Origin: Acetobacter peroxydans
Lineage (GTDB): Bacteria; Pseudomonadota; Alphaproteobacteria; Acetobacterales; Acetobacteraceae
Direction: 5' to 3'
Assembly (NCBI RefSeq): GCF_006539345.1
Contig: NZ_BJMV01000008.1
Location: forward strand, 78,056 to 142,055
Length of the DNA: 64,000 nucleotides
The notes under the pieces are model-generated. The model searched no databases, was not told where the DNA came from, and worked only from the letters and a program-made list of their open reading frames with translations. A program made the position numbers and the translations under genes. Of this stretch, positions 8,168 through 15,938 are shown piece after piece (the first letter of the stretch is position 1; each line of letters begins with the position of its first letter).

Positions 8168-9966
8168 CAGCGCATTTCCTCCACTGGCTCCACGCCCATG
8201 ACGGCCAGACCGGAACGGATAACCGCTGCCGTGGCAGCCACAAGGGCCAAACGGGCACGCGTGGCGTCCACCGCTTCCGCCTGCAGGAAGCGCAGCGCCG
8301 CATCATCGCGCCCACGGTTCCACAACGCATGAAAATCGGCTGCGACATCGGCCAGATAGAACGCAATACGGTGCGGCTCACGCGCAAGGGCTGCGGCTTC
8401 CACCATACGGGGCCATTCCGCCAGACGGCGCACCAGCGCCATTTCGGCATCAGCGCTCAGGCTGTCGAGCGCCGCCGTGGACAGGGCAGCGGCGTCCACC
8501 GGGCCGTATGAGCCATCCTCGGCGGCGGCACGCAGCACCGAACGGCAGCGGGCATGGGCGTACTGCACATAAAACACTGGGTTATCGCGCTTCTGCGCCA
8601 TGACCAGATCAAGGTCGAACTCCATCTGGGCATCGCTCTTGCGGGTGAGCATGGTAAAGCGCACCGCATCGCGGCCAACCTCGTCAATCAGGTCGCGCAG
8701 GGTCACGAAGGTGCCCGCCCGCTTGGACATACGCACGGGCTGGCCATCGCGCACGATATGCACGATCTGGCACAGCACCACTTCCAGCGGCACGGCATCG
8801 CCTGTCAGCGCCTTGACGGCCGCCTTCATGCGCTTGACGTAGCCGCCGTGGTCGGCGCCCCACACGTCGATCATCACCTGCGCGCCGCGGGCGACCTTGT
8901 CCGCATGGCAGCCGATATCGTTGGCAAAATAGGTATTGGTGCCGTCCGACTTGCGCAGCGGGCGATCCACATCATCGCCAAAGTCTGTGGACCGGAACAG
9001 AAGCTGCTCGCGCTCCTCCCAGTCCTCGGGCAGCTTGCCCTTCGGCGGCTCCAGAATACCTTCGTACAGCAGGCCCTGCTTTTCCAGCGTCTGGATGGCG
9101 GTTTCCGTGACCCCGCGCGCCAGCACGTCGGCTTCGGACGTGAAGACGTCCTGATTGACGCCAAGGGCAGCCAGATCCTCACGGATGGCCTTGAGCATAT
9201 GGGCGACCGTAAAGCCGCGCACGGTTTCGAGCCATGTCGCCTCGGGCGCGGGGCGGGGGGTACCATCAGCAGCCGTTTCGGCCAGCTTCGCACCGTATTC
9301 CGCGGCCAGTTCCATCCCCACCGGCACAAGATAATCGCCCAGATACTGCAAACCATGGGGAGCCAGTTCGGCAAACGCCTCCTGCTCCATCGTCGTGCCC
9401 AGAGCCTGCAGGTAACGCCAGTAAGCGGCCCAGGCCAGCGCGCGCACCTGTGTGCCCGCATCGTTGATGTAGAATTCCTTGGTGACGTCAAAGCCAGCCT
9501 TGCCCAGCAGATTGGCCAGCGCGTCGCCCACAACGGCGCCACGGCAATGGCCGACATGCATCGGCCCGGTGGGGTTGGCCGAGACATACTCGACATTGAC
9601 GCGCACGCCCGCCCCAATGGTGGAGGTACCATAGGCCTCGCCCGCCCGCAGCACCGCAGGCAGTACGCCGCGCAGCACCGCAGGCTCAAGGGTAATGTTG
9701 ACAAAACCCGGCCCGGCGGCAGCGGCGGCGGCAACGCCCGGCACGGCAGTAAGGGCCTGTGCCAGTTCCTGTGCGATATCGGCGGGCTTGCGTTTTGCCA
9801 CACGCGCCAGCAGCAGGGCGGCGTTAGTAGCCATGTCGCCATGGGCAGGGTCGCGCGTGGGGGTCAGTTCGACGCGGGCCAGCGTGTCTTCGGCCACGTC
9901 GGGCAGCAGTTCCCGCACGGTAGCCAGAACATGATGACGGTAACGCTGGAACACACAGTCAGACAT
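8167..9966 (-). CDS. argS: Arginyl-tRNA synthetase
   Basis: Class I synthetase of 599 residues. The HIGH-type motif appears as HVGH within PTGPMHVGHCRGA, and the KMSKS-type region as RMSKRAGTF. An N-terminal additional domain of about 110 residues, specific to ArgRS, precedes the catalytic core, and the DALR anticodon-binding domain forms the C-terminus. The ATG at 9966 is preceded by AGGA; a GTG two codons upstream is in frame. It charges tRNA-Arg, including the CCG isoacceptor encoded at 656-732. Confidence 0.97.
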   Translation of the reverse strand: MSDCVFQRYRHHVLATVRELLPDVAEDTLARVELTPTRDPAHGDMATNAALLLARVAKRKPADIAQELAQALTAVPGVAAAAAAGPGFVNITLEPAVLRGVLPAVLRAGEAYGTSTIGAGVRVNVEYVSANPTGPMHVGHCRGAVVGDALANLLGKAGFDVTKEFYINDAGTQVRALAWAAYWRYLQALGTTMEQEAFAELAPHGLQYLGDYLVPVGMELAAEYGAKLAETAADGTPRPAPEATWLETVRGFTVAHMLKAIREDLAALGVNQDVFTSEADVLARGVTETAIQTLEKQGLLYEGILEPPKGKLPEDWEEREQLLFRSTDFGDDVDRPLRKSDGTNTYFANDIGCHADKVARGAQVMIDVWGADHGGYVKRMKAAVKALTGDAVPLEVVLCQIVHIVRDGQPVRMSKRAGTFVTLRDLIDEVGRDAVRFTMLTRKSDAQMEFDLDLVMAQKRDNPVFYVQYAHARCRSVLRAAAEDGSYGPVDAAALSTAALDSLSADAEMALVRRLAEWPRMVEAAALAREPHRIAFYLADVAADFHALWNRGRDDAALRFLQAEAVDATRARLALVAATAAVIRSGLAVMGVEPVEEMR

Positions 9967-10043
9967 GCACACTCAATCCTGTCACTCATAAAACGCCCGG
10001 AACCGGGGGAATACCCGGAGCCGCAGCGCCAAAAAAGGCGTTA

Positions 10044-11228
10044 TCAGCCCGGAACCGACAAATCCGTCAACCGCCTATATTCCTGCATGGCGTAACGGTC
10101 TGTCATGGAGGCCACGTAATCCGCCACCACGCGACGCAAGACTATGGCGTCGCCATCGGGAATCTCCCTCTGGCGGTCGGCGGGCAGCAATGTAGGCGAC
10201 TCTGTCAGAATGGTGAACAGCTCGCGTGTCAGATGCCGCGCCTTATGCGTCATGCGGTTCACCTTCCAGTGCTTGTACAACTGCGGGAACAGGAACTTGC
10301 GTATCCCTTTATTGGCGCGGCTCATATGCTCGCCCAGCGCCACCACAGGGCCAGAGGCCGCGCGGATATCCGCCACATCCCGCGGGGCCAGATCGGCCAG
10401 ACGCTCCCGGGTGCAGGCCAGCGCATCCGTTACCAGCTCATTGATAATCCGACGCACCATCTCATGCCTGATCCGCCGTGCCGTCCGAGGGTCGGAAGCA
10501 GGCAGGTCTGCGGCCAGCTTCCTTGCCGTCGCCAAGGCCTCGCCCACCAGCGGCACATCCACCAGATCATCAAGAGAAAGCAGGCCGGACTTCACGCCGT
10601 CATCCAGGTCGTGACCATGGTAGGCGATGTCATCAGCAAGGGCAGCCACCTGCGCTTCCGCCGAGGCATAGGTGCCGAGATCAAGGGGGAAAAGGGCATC
10701 CAGCGCACTCATACGCTCGGAAGGGTTGCGCAACGGCCCGTTATGCTTGGCCATCCCTTCGAGGGTCTCCCACGTAAGGTTCAGCCCATCGAACGCAATA
10801 TAACGCCGCTCCAACAGCATGACCTGCCGCAAGGCCTGCGTGTTGTGGTCAAAACCACCCCATGGCTGCATGAGGGTGGCCAGCGCGTCCTCTCCCGCAT
10901 GGCCGAAGGGCGTATGCCCCAGATCATGGGCAAGGGACACGGCTTCGGTCAGGTCTTCATCCAGTCCCAGGTGGCGCGCCATGGAACGGGCGACCTGCGC
11001 CACTTCCAGCGAATGTGTCAGCCGGGTGCGGAAGAAATCGCCCTCATGGTTGACGAAAACCTGCGTCTTGTATTGCAGCCGCCTGAAAGCAGAGGAATGC
11101 ACCACCCTGTCGCGGTCGCGCTGCCAGGGGGAACGCGTGCTGGATTCCGGCTCGGAATACAGCCGCCGTGCGCGCCCTTCTCCCGTGCGGACGGCATACG
11201 GCGCGAGACCGATCCCTGCTGCCTGCAT
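10044..11228 (-). CDS. dgt: Deoxyguanosinetriphosphate triphosphohydrolase-like protein
   Basis: HD-domain dNTPase of 394 residues. The metal-binding His/Asp set is visible as RLTHSLEV, then HDLGHTPFGHAGE near residue 105-120, and later DDIAYHGHDLDDG. The family hydrolyses dNTPs to nucleoside and triphosphate and adjusts dNTP pools. The start at 11228 is chosen because GGGGAG lies 8 bases upstream; the reading frame is open for another 15 codons. It is the first gene of the leftward housekeeping run and is divergent from the Fe-S carrier gene. Confidence 0.93.
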   Translation of the reverse strand: MQAAGIGLAPYAVRTGEGRARRLYSEPESSTRSPWQRDRDRVVHSSAFRRLQYKTQVFVNHEGDFFRTRLTHSLEVAQVARSMARHLGLDEDLTEAVSLAHDLGHTPFGHAGEDALATLMQPWGGFDHNTQALRQVMLLERRYIAFDGLNLTWETLEGMAKHNGPLRNPSERMSALDALFPLDLGTYASAEAQVAALADDIAYHGHDLDDGVKSGLLSLDDLVDVPLVGEALATARKLAADLPASDPRTARRIRHEMVRRIINELVTDALACTRERLADLAPRDVADIRAASGPVVALGEHMSRANKGIRKFLFPQLYKHWKVNRMTHKARHLTRELFTILTESPTLLPADRQREIPDGDAIVLRRVVADYVASMTDRYAMQEYRRLTDLSVPG

Positions 11229-11398
11229 CCTGTCTTCTCCCCTTGCTCCGCCCGGCACTCCGGCCCACGCCATGGGGCGGCCGCAGTTCCTTACCGGCGG
11301 CTTTGAACTACCTGTACTCTAGTCCATTGCAGGAAAGTTGACCATTGCGGCTCTGTTTGCTCTTCAAACCGGCACACGGGCGGACTATCTATGCGGGT

Positions 11399-11770
11399 AT
11401 GACACAGCCAGCCCCTTCTTTTTCCGTATCGGATGCTGCGGCAACGCGCATCAGTTCCGTGATCGCCAAGAAACAGGCGGGCGCCACACCGGAAAGCCCC
11501 GCCCCTGCCGCCCTGCGCGTTGCCGTAGAGTCAGGCGGATGCAACGGTTTCCAGTATCTTTTCACGCTCATTCCGCCAGAGGCCATCAACGCCGAGGATA
11601 CGCGGATTGAGAAAAATGGTGCGCTGGTGGTGGTTGACCCCGCAAGCCTCGACCTGCTGACCGGTGCGGAACTGGACTTCGCGGACAAGCTGATGGGCGC
11701 GCATTTTGCCGTGACCAACCCCAATGCGGCTTCATCCTGCGGGTGCGGCACGAGCTTTTCCCTCGCATGA
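11399..11770 (+). CDS. erpA: A-type iron-sulfur cluster carrier (ErpA/IscA/HesB family)
   Basis: A 123-residue A-type carrier that receives and delivers Fe-S clusters. The three conserved cysteines are present in GGCNGFQY and in the C-terminal SSCGCGTSF. ErpA, IscA and SufA cannot be told apart reliably by eye, so the symbol is provisional. Its stop overlaps the start of xthA as ATGA. A link to PqqE, a radical SAM enzyme needing Fe-S clusters and encoded 3 kb downstream, is possible but only inferred from proximity. Confidence 0.88.
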   Translation: MTQPAPSFSVSDAAATRISSVIAKKQAGATPESPAPAALRVAVESGGCNGFQYLFTLIPPEAINAEDTRIEKNGALVVVDPASLDLLTGAELDFADKLMGAHFAVTNPNAASSCGCGTSFSLA

Positions 11771-12552
11771 AGCTCGCGACATGGAACGTTAACTCCGTTC
11801 GGCCCCGACTGGAACTGGTGCTGGAGTGGCTGGCACGTGAACAGCCCGATGTGCTGATGCTGCAGGAAATCAAATGCGAAACGGAGCAGTTTCCCACGCA
11901 GGCCTTTGAGGCGGCGGGCTATGGCTGCGCGGTTGTCGGACAGAAGACCTATAACGGCGTGGCCACCCTGTCCCACACCCCGTTTGAAATCACCAACGCG
12001 AGTCTGCCCGGCGTTGCCGACCCTGCCGCACGCTACATAGAAATCCGCACACAAGGGCTGCTGCTGGGCAACCTCTACCTACCCAATGGCAATTCCGGCG
12101 GGGAGGAAGGCTACGCCACCAAGCTGGCCTTTGCCGATGCCCTGCATGACCGCGCCCAGACGCTGTTGCAGGCGAATACGGATTTCGTCCTGGCCGGGGA
12201 TTACAATATCTGCCCCACGCCGGAAGACTGCGCCCCCGGCGCACTCGGGCCGGAAGATGCGCTGGTGCGCCCACAAAGCCGAGCCGCGTGGCGCCGCCTG
12301 CGCTGGCTGGGCCTGACAGACGCGCTGCGCGCCCTGCACCCGCACGGCGCCGCTTATACATTCTGGGACTATCAGGCCCGCGCGTGGGAGCGTGACAGTG
12401 GCCTGCGGATCGACCACATGCTGCTCTCCCCCCGCGTGGCCGAGCGTCTGCGCACGGCGGCACCAGACCGCGAGGAGCGCGAGAAGCCACGCCCGTCAGA
12501 CCATGTACCGCTTGTCGTGACCCTGTCTGAACCGCCGCCGCGTTCACACTAA
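11767..12552 (+). CDS. xthA: Exodeoxyribonuclease III (AP endonuclease)
   Basis: A 261-residue member of the endonuclease/exonuclease/phosphatase fold. The N-terminus KLATWNVNSVRPRL, the metal ligand in LMLQEIKCE, the GDYNICPTPED segment and the C-terminal SDHVPLVV carry the catalytic Asn, Glu, Asp and His of the XthA family. It incises abasic sites and removes 3' blocks during base excision repair. Start ATG at 11767 overlaps the preceding gene's stop by 4 bases. Confidence 0.95.
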   Translation: MKLATWNVNSVRPRLELVLEWLAREQPDVLMLQEIKCETEQFPTQAFEAAGYGCAVVGQKTYNGVATLSHTPFEITNASLPGVADPAARYIEIRTQGLLLGNLYLPNGNSGGEEGYATKLAFADALHDRAQTLLQANTDFVLAGDYNICPTPEDCAPGALGPEDALVRPQSRAAWRRLRWLGLTDALRALHPHGAAYTFWDYQARAWERDSGLRIDHMLLSPRVAERLRTAAPDREEREKPRPSDHVPLVVTLSEPPPRSH

Positions 12553-12574
12553 CGTGATAAACCCCTTCCGACTC

Positions 12575-12614
12575 CCTGCGTTGCACCGTCAGGGGTTGCA
12601 AGGGCAGGCTTTTT
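12575..12614 (+). terminator. Possible rho-independent terminator after xthA
   Basis: An interrupted stem, CCTGC/GCAGG (12575-12579 with 12604-12608) plus TTGCA/TGCAA (12581-12585 with 12597-12601), is followed at once by C and five T. It would separate xthA from the pqqA transcription unit. The stem has a small internal loop, so strength is uncertain. Confidence 0.5.
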
Positions 12615-12708
12615 GGCCACAGTAAACCCTTAACAACGGTGCTGACTCTGGACACCAGTCCGGTGACGGTACCGCCGTTGACGTCAAATAGAGACAGGGA
12701 GAAGACCC

Positions 12709-12789
12709 ATGGCTTGGAACGCACCGAAAGTTACGGAAATTCCGCTGGGCGCAGAAATCAACAGCTACGTCTGCGGTCAGAAGAAATAA
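12709..12789 (+). CDS. pqqA: PQQ precursor peptide PqqA
   Basis: A 26-residue peptide that is the substrate for PQQ synthesis; too short for ordinary ORF calling. The conserved Glu16 and Tyr20, which are crosslinked by PqqE and become the PQQ ring, are present in AEINSYVC. The peptide begins MAWNAPKVTEIPLG as expected for the family. A GGGAG lies 7 bases before the ATG. It stands 95 bases before pqqB with a strong hairpin between, which fits the need for more PqqA than biosynthetic enzymes. Confidence 0.97.
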   Translation: MAWNAPKVTEIPLGAEINSYVCGQKK

Positions 12790-12816
12790 GACGGAACGCG
12801 GTTCCATCTGTATTTC

Positions 12817-12867
12817 AGCCGCCAGCCCCGGACAGGCGATCCCGTTCGGAGCTGGCGGCTTTTTTTT
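12817..12867 (+). terminator. Terminator/attenuator between pqqA and pqqB
   Basis: A perfect 10-bp inverted repeat, AGCCGCCAGC at 12817-12826 and GCTGGCGGCT at 12851-12860, is followed by seven further T residues. The 24-nt loop is long, but the stem plus T-run is a classical intrinsic terminator. It would let pqqA be transcribed in excess, with only part of the transcripts reaching pqqBCDE. Confidence 0.8.
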
Positions 12868-12884
12868 GACTGGACTGTAGGCGG

Positions 12885-13796
12885 ATGCTCCATATCGTTG
12901 TTCTAGGCGCTGCGGCTGGCGGCGGTTTTCCACAATGGAATTCCAACGCACCAGCATGTCAGCGCGCCCGGTCAGGAGACCCTGCTGCTCCTGCCCGCAC
13001 ACAGGCTTCCATTGCCATCAGCGGTGATGGTGTCGCGTGGTACGTGCTCAATGCCTCGCCTGATCTGCGCGCCCAGATCAACGCCACGCCGGACATGCAC
13101 CCCAAGGACGGGCTGCGCTCCTCCCCTATCCGGGGTGTCTTCCTGACCAGCGGTGAGATTGACGCCATCATCGGCCTGCTGACCCTGCGTGAACGCCAGC
13201 CTTTCGGGCTGTACGCCACGGAGCAGGTACTGGGCCAGCTTGCAGCCAATCCCATCTTCAGCGCGCTGGACAGCACGATTGTCCCCCGCAACACGCTGGT
13301 GCTGGATCAGCCCGTGCCGCTTGAGCCTGCGGGCCTGTCCATTACTCCCTTTGCCGTACCCGGCAAGGTGCCGCTCTATGCCGAACGGGGTGAAAACCCG
13401 GCCGAGGTCCTGATCAACGGCGAAAATATCGGCCTGGAAATTACGGACGGGCGCGCCCGCGCTCTGTTCATTCCCGGCTGCGCACTTATGACCGACGCGT
13501 TGCGCGCGCGCATACGCGGAGCCGATGCCGTATTCTTTGACGGCACGCTCTGGACCGATGACGAGATGATCCGCGCAGGGCTCGGCAGCAAGACAGGCCA
13601 CCGCATGGGCCACATGTCCATTGCGGACAGACCTGATGGTACCATCGAGAGCTTCCGTTCACTCGATGTCAGGCGTAAAATTTTTATTCACATCAACAAT
13701 TCCAACCCTGTTCTGCTGGCCGAAACGCCTGAACGTGCCGCGGCTGAACAGGCTGGGTGGGATGTTGCTTTTGACGGCATGAAGATCACACTATGA
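12885..13796 (+). CDS. pqqB: PQQ biosynthesis protein PqqB
   Basis: A 303-residue metallo-beta-lactamase-fold protein of the PQQ pathway. The family hallmark near the N-terminus, GAAAGGGFPQWN, is present. PqqB acts as an iron-dependent hydroxylase on the crosslinked Glu-Tyr intermediate. The length is normal. The ATG at 12885 has only a weak Shine-Dalgarno (AGGCGG just upstream). Its stop overlaps pqqC (ATGA), so pqqB to pqqE form one coupled unit. Confidence 0.97.
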   Translation: MLHIVVLGAAAGGGFPQWNSNAPACQRARSGDPAAPARTQASIAISGDGVAWYVLNASPDLRAQINATPDMHPKDGLRSSPIRGVFLTSGEIDAIIGLLTLRERQPFGLYATEQVLGQLAANPIFSALDSTIVPRNTLVLDQPVPLEPAGLSITPFAVPGKVPLYAERGENPAEVLINGENIGLEITDGRARALFIPGCALMTDALRARIRGADAVFFDGTLWTDDEMIRAGLGSKTGHRMGHMSIADRPDGTIESFRSLDVRRKIFIHINNSNPVLLAETPERAAAEQAGWDVAFDGMKITL

Positions 13797-14548
13797 GCAC
13801 CACAACAGCCCCCACCCGCCTCCTGTCCCCTGATGAACTCGAGGCCGCCCTGCGCGCCATTGGCGCAGAGCGCTACCACAACCTGCACCCGTTCCATCGC
13901 GCCCTGCATGACGGCAAGCTGCACAAGGCGCAGGTGCAGGCATGGGCCCTGAACCGCTATTATTATCAGGCCCGTATTCCGGCCAAGGACGCGACCCTGC
14001 TGGCGCGCCTGCCCACTACCGAACTGCGCCGCGAATGGCGCCGCCGCGTGGAAGACCACGACGGCACCAGCCCGGAAACAGGGGGCATTGCCCGCTGGCT
14101 GAAGCTTACGGACGGCCTTGGGCTTGACCGCGCTTATGTGGAATCGCTCGAAGGGCTGTTGCCCACCACGCGCTTTGCCGTGGATGCCTACGTGCATTTC
14201 GTGGGCGAGCGTCCGATTCTGGAAGCCATTGCCTCATCCCTGACCGAGCTGTTCTCGCCCACCATCATCAGCGAACGCGTGTCGGGTATGCTGCGGAACT
14301 ACAACTTCATTACTGAAGAAACGCTGGCCTATTTCAAACCCCGGCTCACACAGGCTCCGCAGGACTCGGCCTTCGCGCTGGCCTACGTGAAGGAACACGC
14401 CCGCACGCCGGAACAGCAGCAGGCTGTGCTGGCAGCGCTGCGCTTCAAGTGCGATGTGCTGTGGTCCATGCTTGATGCGCTCGACTACTCCTATGTCCTG
14501 CCCGGCCGCATTCCGCCGGGGGCTTTCCGCCCCGACACCACGGCATGA
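13793..14548 (+). CDS. pqqC: Pyrroloquinoline-quinone synthase PqqC
   Basis: A 251-residue all-helical, cofactor-free oxidase catalysing the last ring closure and oxidation steps to PQQ. Family landmarks include YHNLHPFHRALHDG near residue 25 and the NRYYYQARIPAKD segment near residue 60. Length fits the family. It overlaps pqqB and pqqD by 4 bases each. Confidence 0.97.
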   Translation: MSTTTAPTRLLSPDELEAALRAIGAERYHNLHPFHRALHDGKLHKAQVQAWALNRYYYQARIPAKDATLLARLPTTELRREWRRRVEDHDGTSPETGGIARWLKLTDGLGLDRAYVESLEGLLPTTRFAVDAYVHFVGERPILEAIASSLTELFSPTIISERVSGMLRNYNFITEETLAYFKPRLTQAPQDSAFALAYVKEHARTPEQQQAVLAALRFKCDVLWSMLDALDYSYVLPGRIPPGAFRPDTTA

Positions 14549-14844
14549 CAGGGCAGACCGTCCCTGCACTGATGACGGAAGACAGCGTGCCGCGCTTCGC
14601 GCGCGGCACGCGCCTGCAATACGACCGCGTGCGTGAAACATGGTTTATTCAGGCCCCTGAACGGGCCTTCATGGCCGATGCCATTGCGGTGGAAGTGCTG
14701 CAACTGGTAGATGGAACCCGGACACTGGCAGCGGTCATCGACACGCTGGCCGAGAAATTTGACGCACCGCGCAAGGTTATCACGCAGGACGTTCTGGCCC
14801 TTGTAAACGACCTCGCGGGCAAACAGGTTCTGGTGCACGCATGA
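14545..14844 (+). CDS. pqqD: PQQ biosynthesis chaperone PqqD
   Basis: A 99-residue RiPP recognition element that binds PqqA and presents it to the radical SAM enzyme PqqE. A core containing RGTRLQYDR and the C-terminal winged-helix half are recognisable. Start overlaps pqqC and the stop overlaps pqqE, giving strict translational coupling. It is a separate gene, not fused to PqqC as in Methylobacterium. Confidence 0.96.
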   Translation: MTGQTVPALMTEDSVPRFARGTRLQYDRVRETWFIQAPERAFMADAIAVEVLQLVDGTRTLAAVIDTLAEKFDAPRKVITQDVLALVNDLAGKQVLVHA

Positions 14845-15926
14845 CGACCCCCCCTCCCATGAGCCTGCTGGCGGAACTGACCCATCGGTGCCCGCTGCAA
14901 TGCCCCTACTGCTCCAACCCCCTGCGGCTGGACCCACGCGCGACGGAACTGGACACCGCAACATGGTGCCGCGTGATGGATGAAGCCGCCACCATGGGCG
15001 TGCTGCAGGTGCATTTTTCAGGCGGCGAACCCATGGCCCGGTCGGATCTGCCCGATCTCGTGCGCCATGCGGCAGGAGTGGGCCTGTATTCGAATCTCAT
15101 TACCTCCGGTGTGCTGCTCAACCCGGCCTCTCTGGCCGCGCTGGCGGATGCCGGGCTGGATCATATCCAGCTCTCGTTTCAGGATGCCCTGCCCGATCCG
15201 GGTGACAGGGTGGCCAACATGACGGGCGCGCACGCCAAAAAACTGGAAGCTGCCCGGCTGATCGTGGCCGAGGGCATTCCCCTTACGCTCAATTTTGTGG
15301 TGCACCGGCAGAATGCAGAGCGCGTGCCCGCCATGCTGCTGCTGGCCGAACAGCTAGGCGCGCGCCGGGTAGAAATTGCCCATACCCAGTATTATGGCTG
15401 GGGCCTGCTCAATCGCGATGCCCTGCTGCCAGACCGCGCCCAGCTTGCCCTGACTGAACAGGCGGTAGCCGAGGCCCGCACCCGCCTTGCGGGCCGCATG
15501 ACCATCGATTTCGTAACCCCTGACTATTATGCCGAAGAGCCCAAACCCTGCATGGGCGGCTGGGGCCAGCGATTTATGAACGTATCACCCACAGGGCGGG
15601 TGCTGCCGTGTCATGCGGCGGAGAGCATCCCCAACGTCGAATTTCCCTCCGTGGCCGAGACATCTCTGGCCGATATATGGGAAAATGCCCCGCTGTTCAC
15701 GATGTTCCGTGGCACGGACTGGATGCCTGAACCCTGCCGCTCCTGCTCCGCGCAGACACAGGACTGGGGCGGCTGCCGCTGCCAGGCTCTGGCACTGGCG
15801 GGCAACGCAGGAGCGGCAGACCCCGTCTGCCACAAAGCCCCGGATCATGGGATTGTGGAGCGCGCCATTGCCGCGCGCCCAGAAACACCCCCAGCCTTTC
15901 GCTACCGCCGTTACGGCAGCGCCTGA
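14841..15926 (+). CDS. pqqE: PQQ biosynthesis radical SAM enzyme PqqE
   Basis: A 361-residue radical SAM enzyme that forms the carbon-carbon bond between Glu and Tyr of PqqA. The CxxxCxxC cluster motif is CPLQCPYC near residue 18, and the C-terminal SPASM domain carries several cysteines (PCMGGWG, PCHAAES, EPCRSCSAQ, GGCRCQAL). It is the last gene of the pqq operon; no pqqF protease gene follows, so the PqqA processing protease must be encoded elsewhere. It converges with the RND operon with only 12 bases between stop codons. Confidence 0.97.
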   Translation: MTTPPPMSLLAELTHRCPLQCPYCSNPLRLDPRATELDTATWCRVMDEAATMGVLQVHFSGGEPMARSDLPDLVRHAAGVGLYSNLITSGVLLNPASLAALADAGLDHIQLSFQDALPDPGDRVANMTGAHAKKLEAARLIVAEGIPLTLNFVVHRQNAERVPAMLLLAEQLGARRVEIAHTQYYGWGLLNRDALLPDRAQLALTEQAVAEARTRLAGRMTIDFVTPDYYAEEPKPCMGGWGQRFMNVSPTGRVLPCHAAESIPNVEFPSVAETSLADIWENAPLFTMFRGTDWMPEPCRSCSAQTQDWGGCRCQALALAGNAGAADPVCHKAPDHGIVERAIAARPETPPAFRYRRYGSA

Positions 15927-15938
15927 CCGCAGCACACC

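Noticed and set aside
8554..10095. 513-codon plus-strand frame opposite argS
   Set aside because: Antisense to an arginyl-tRNA synthetase with intact motifs; no start signal and no domain.
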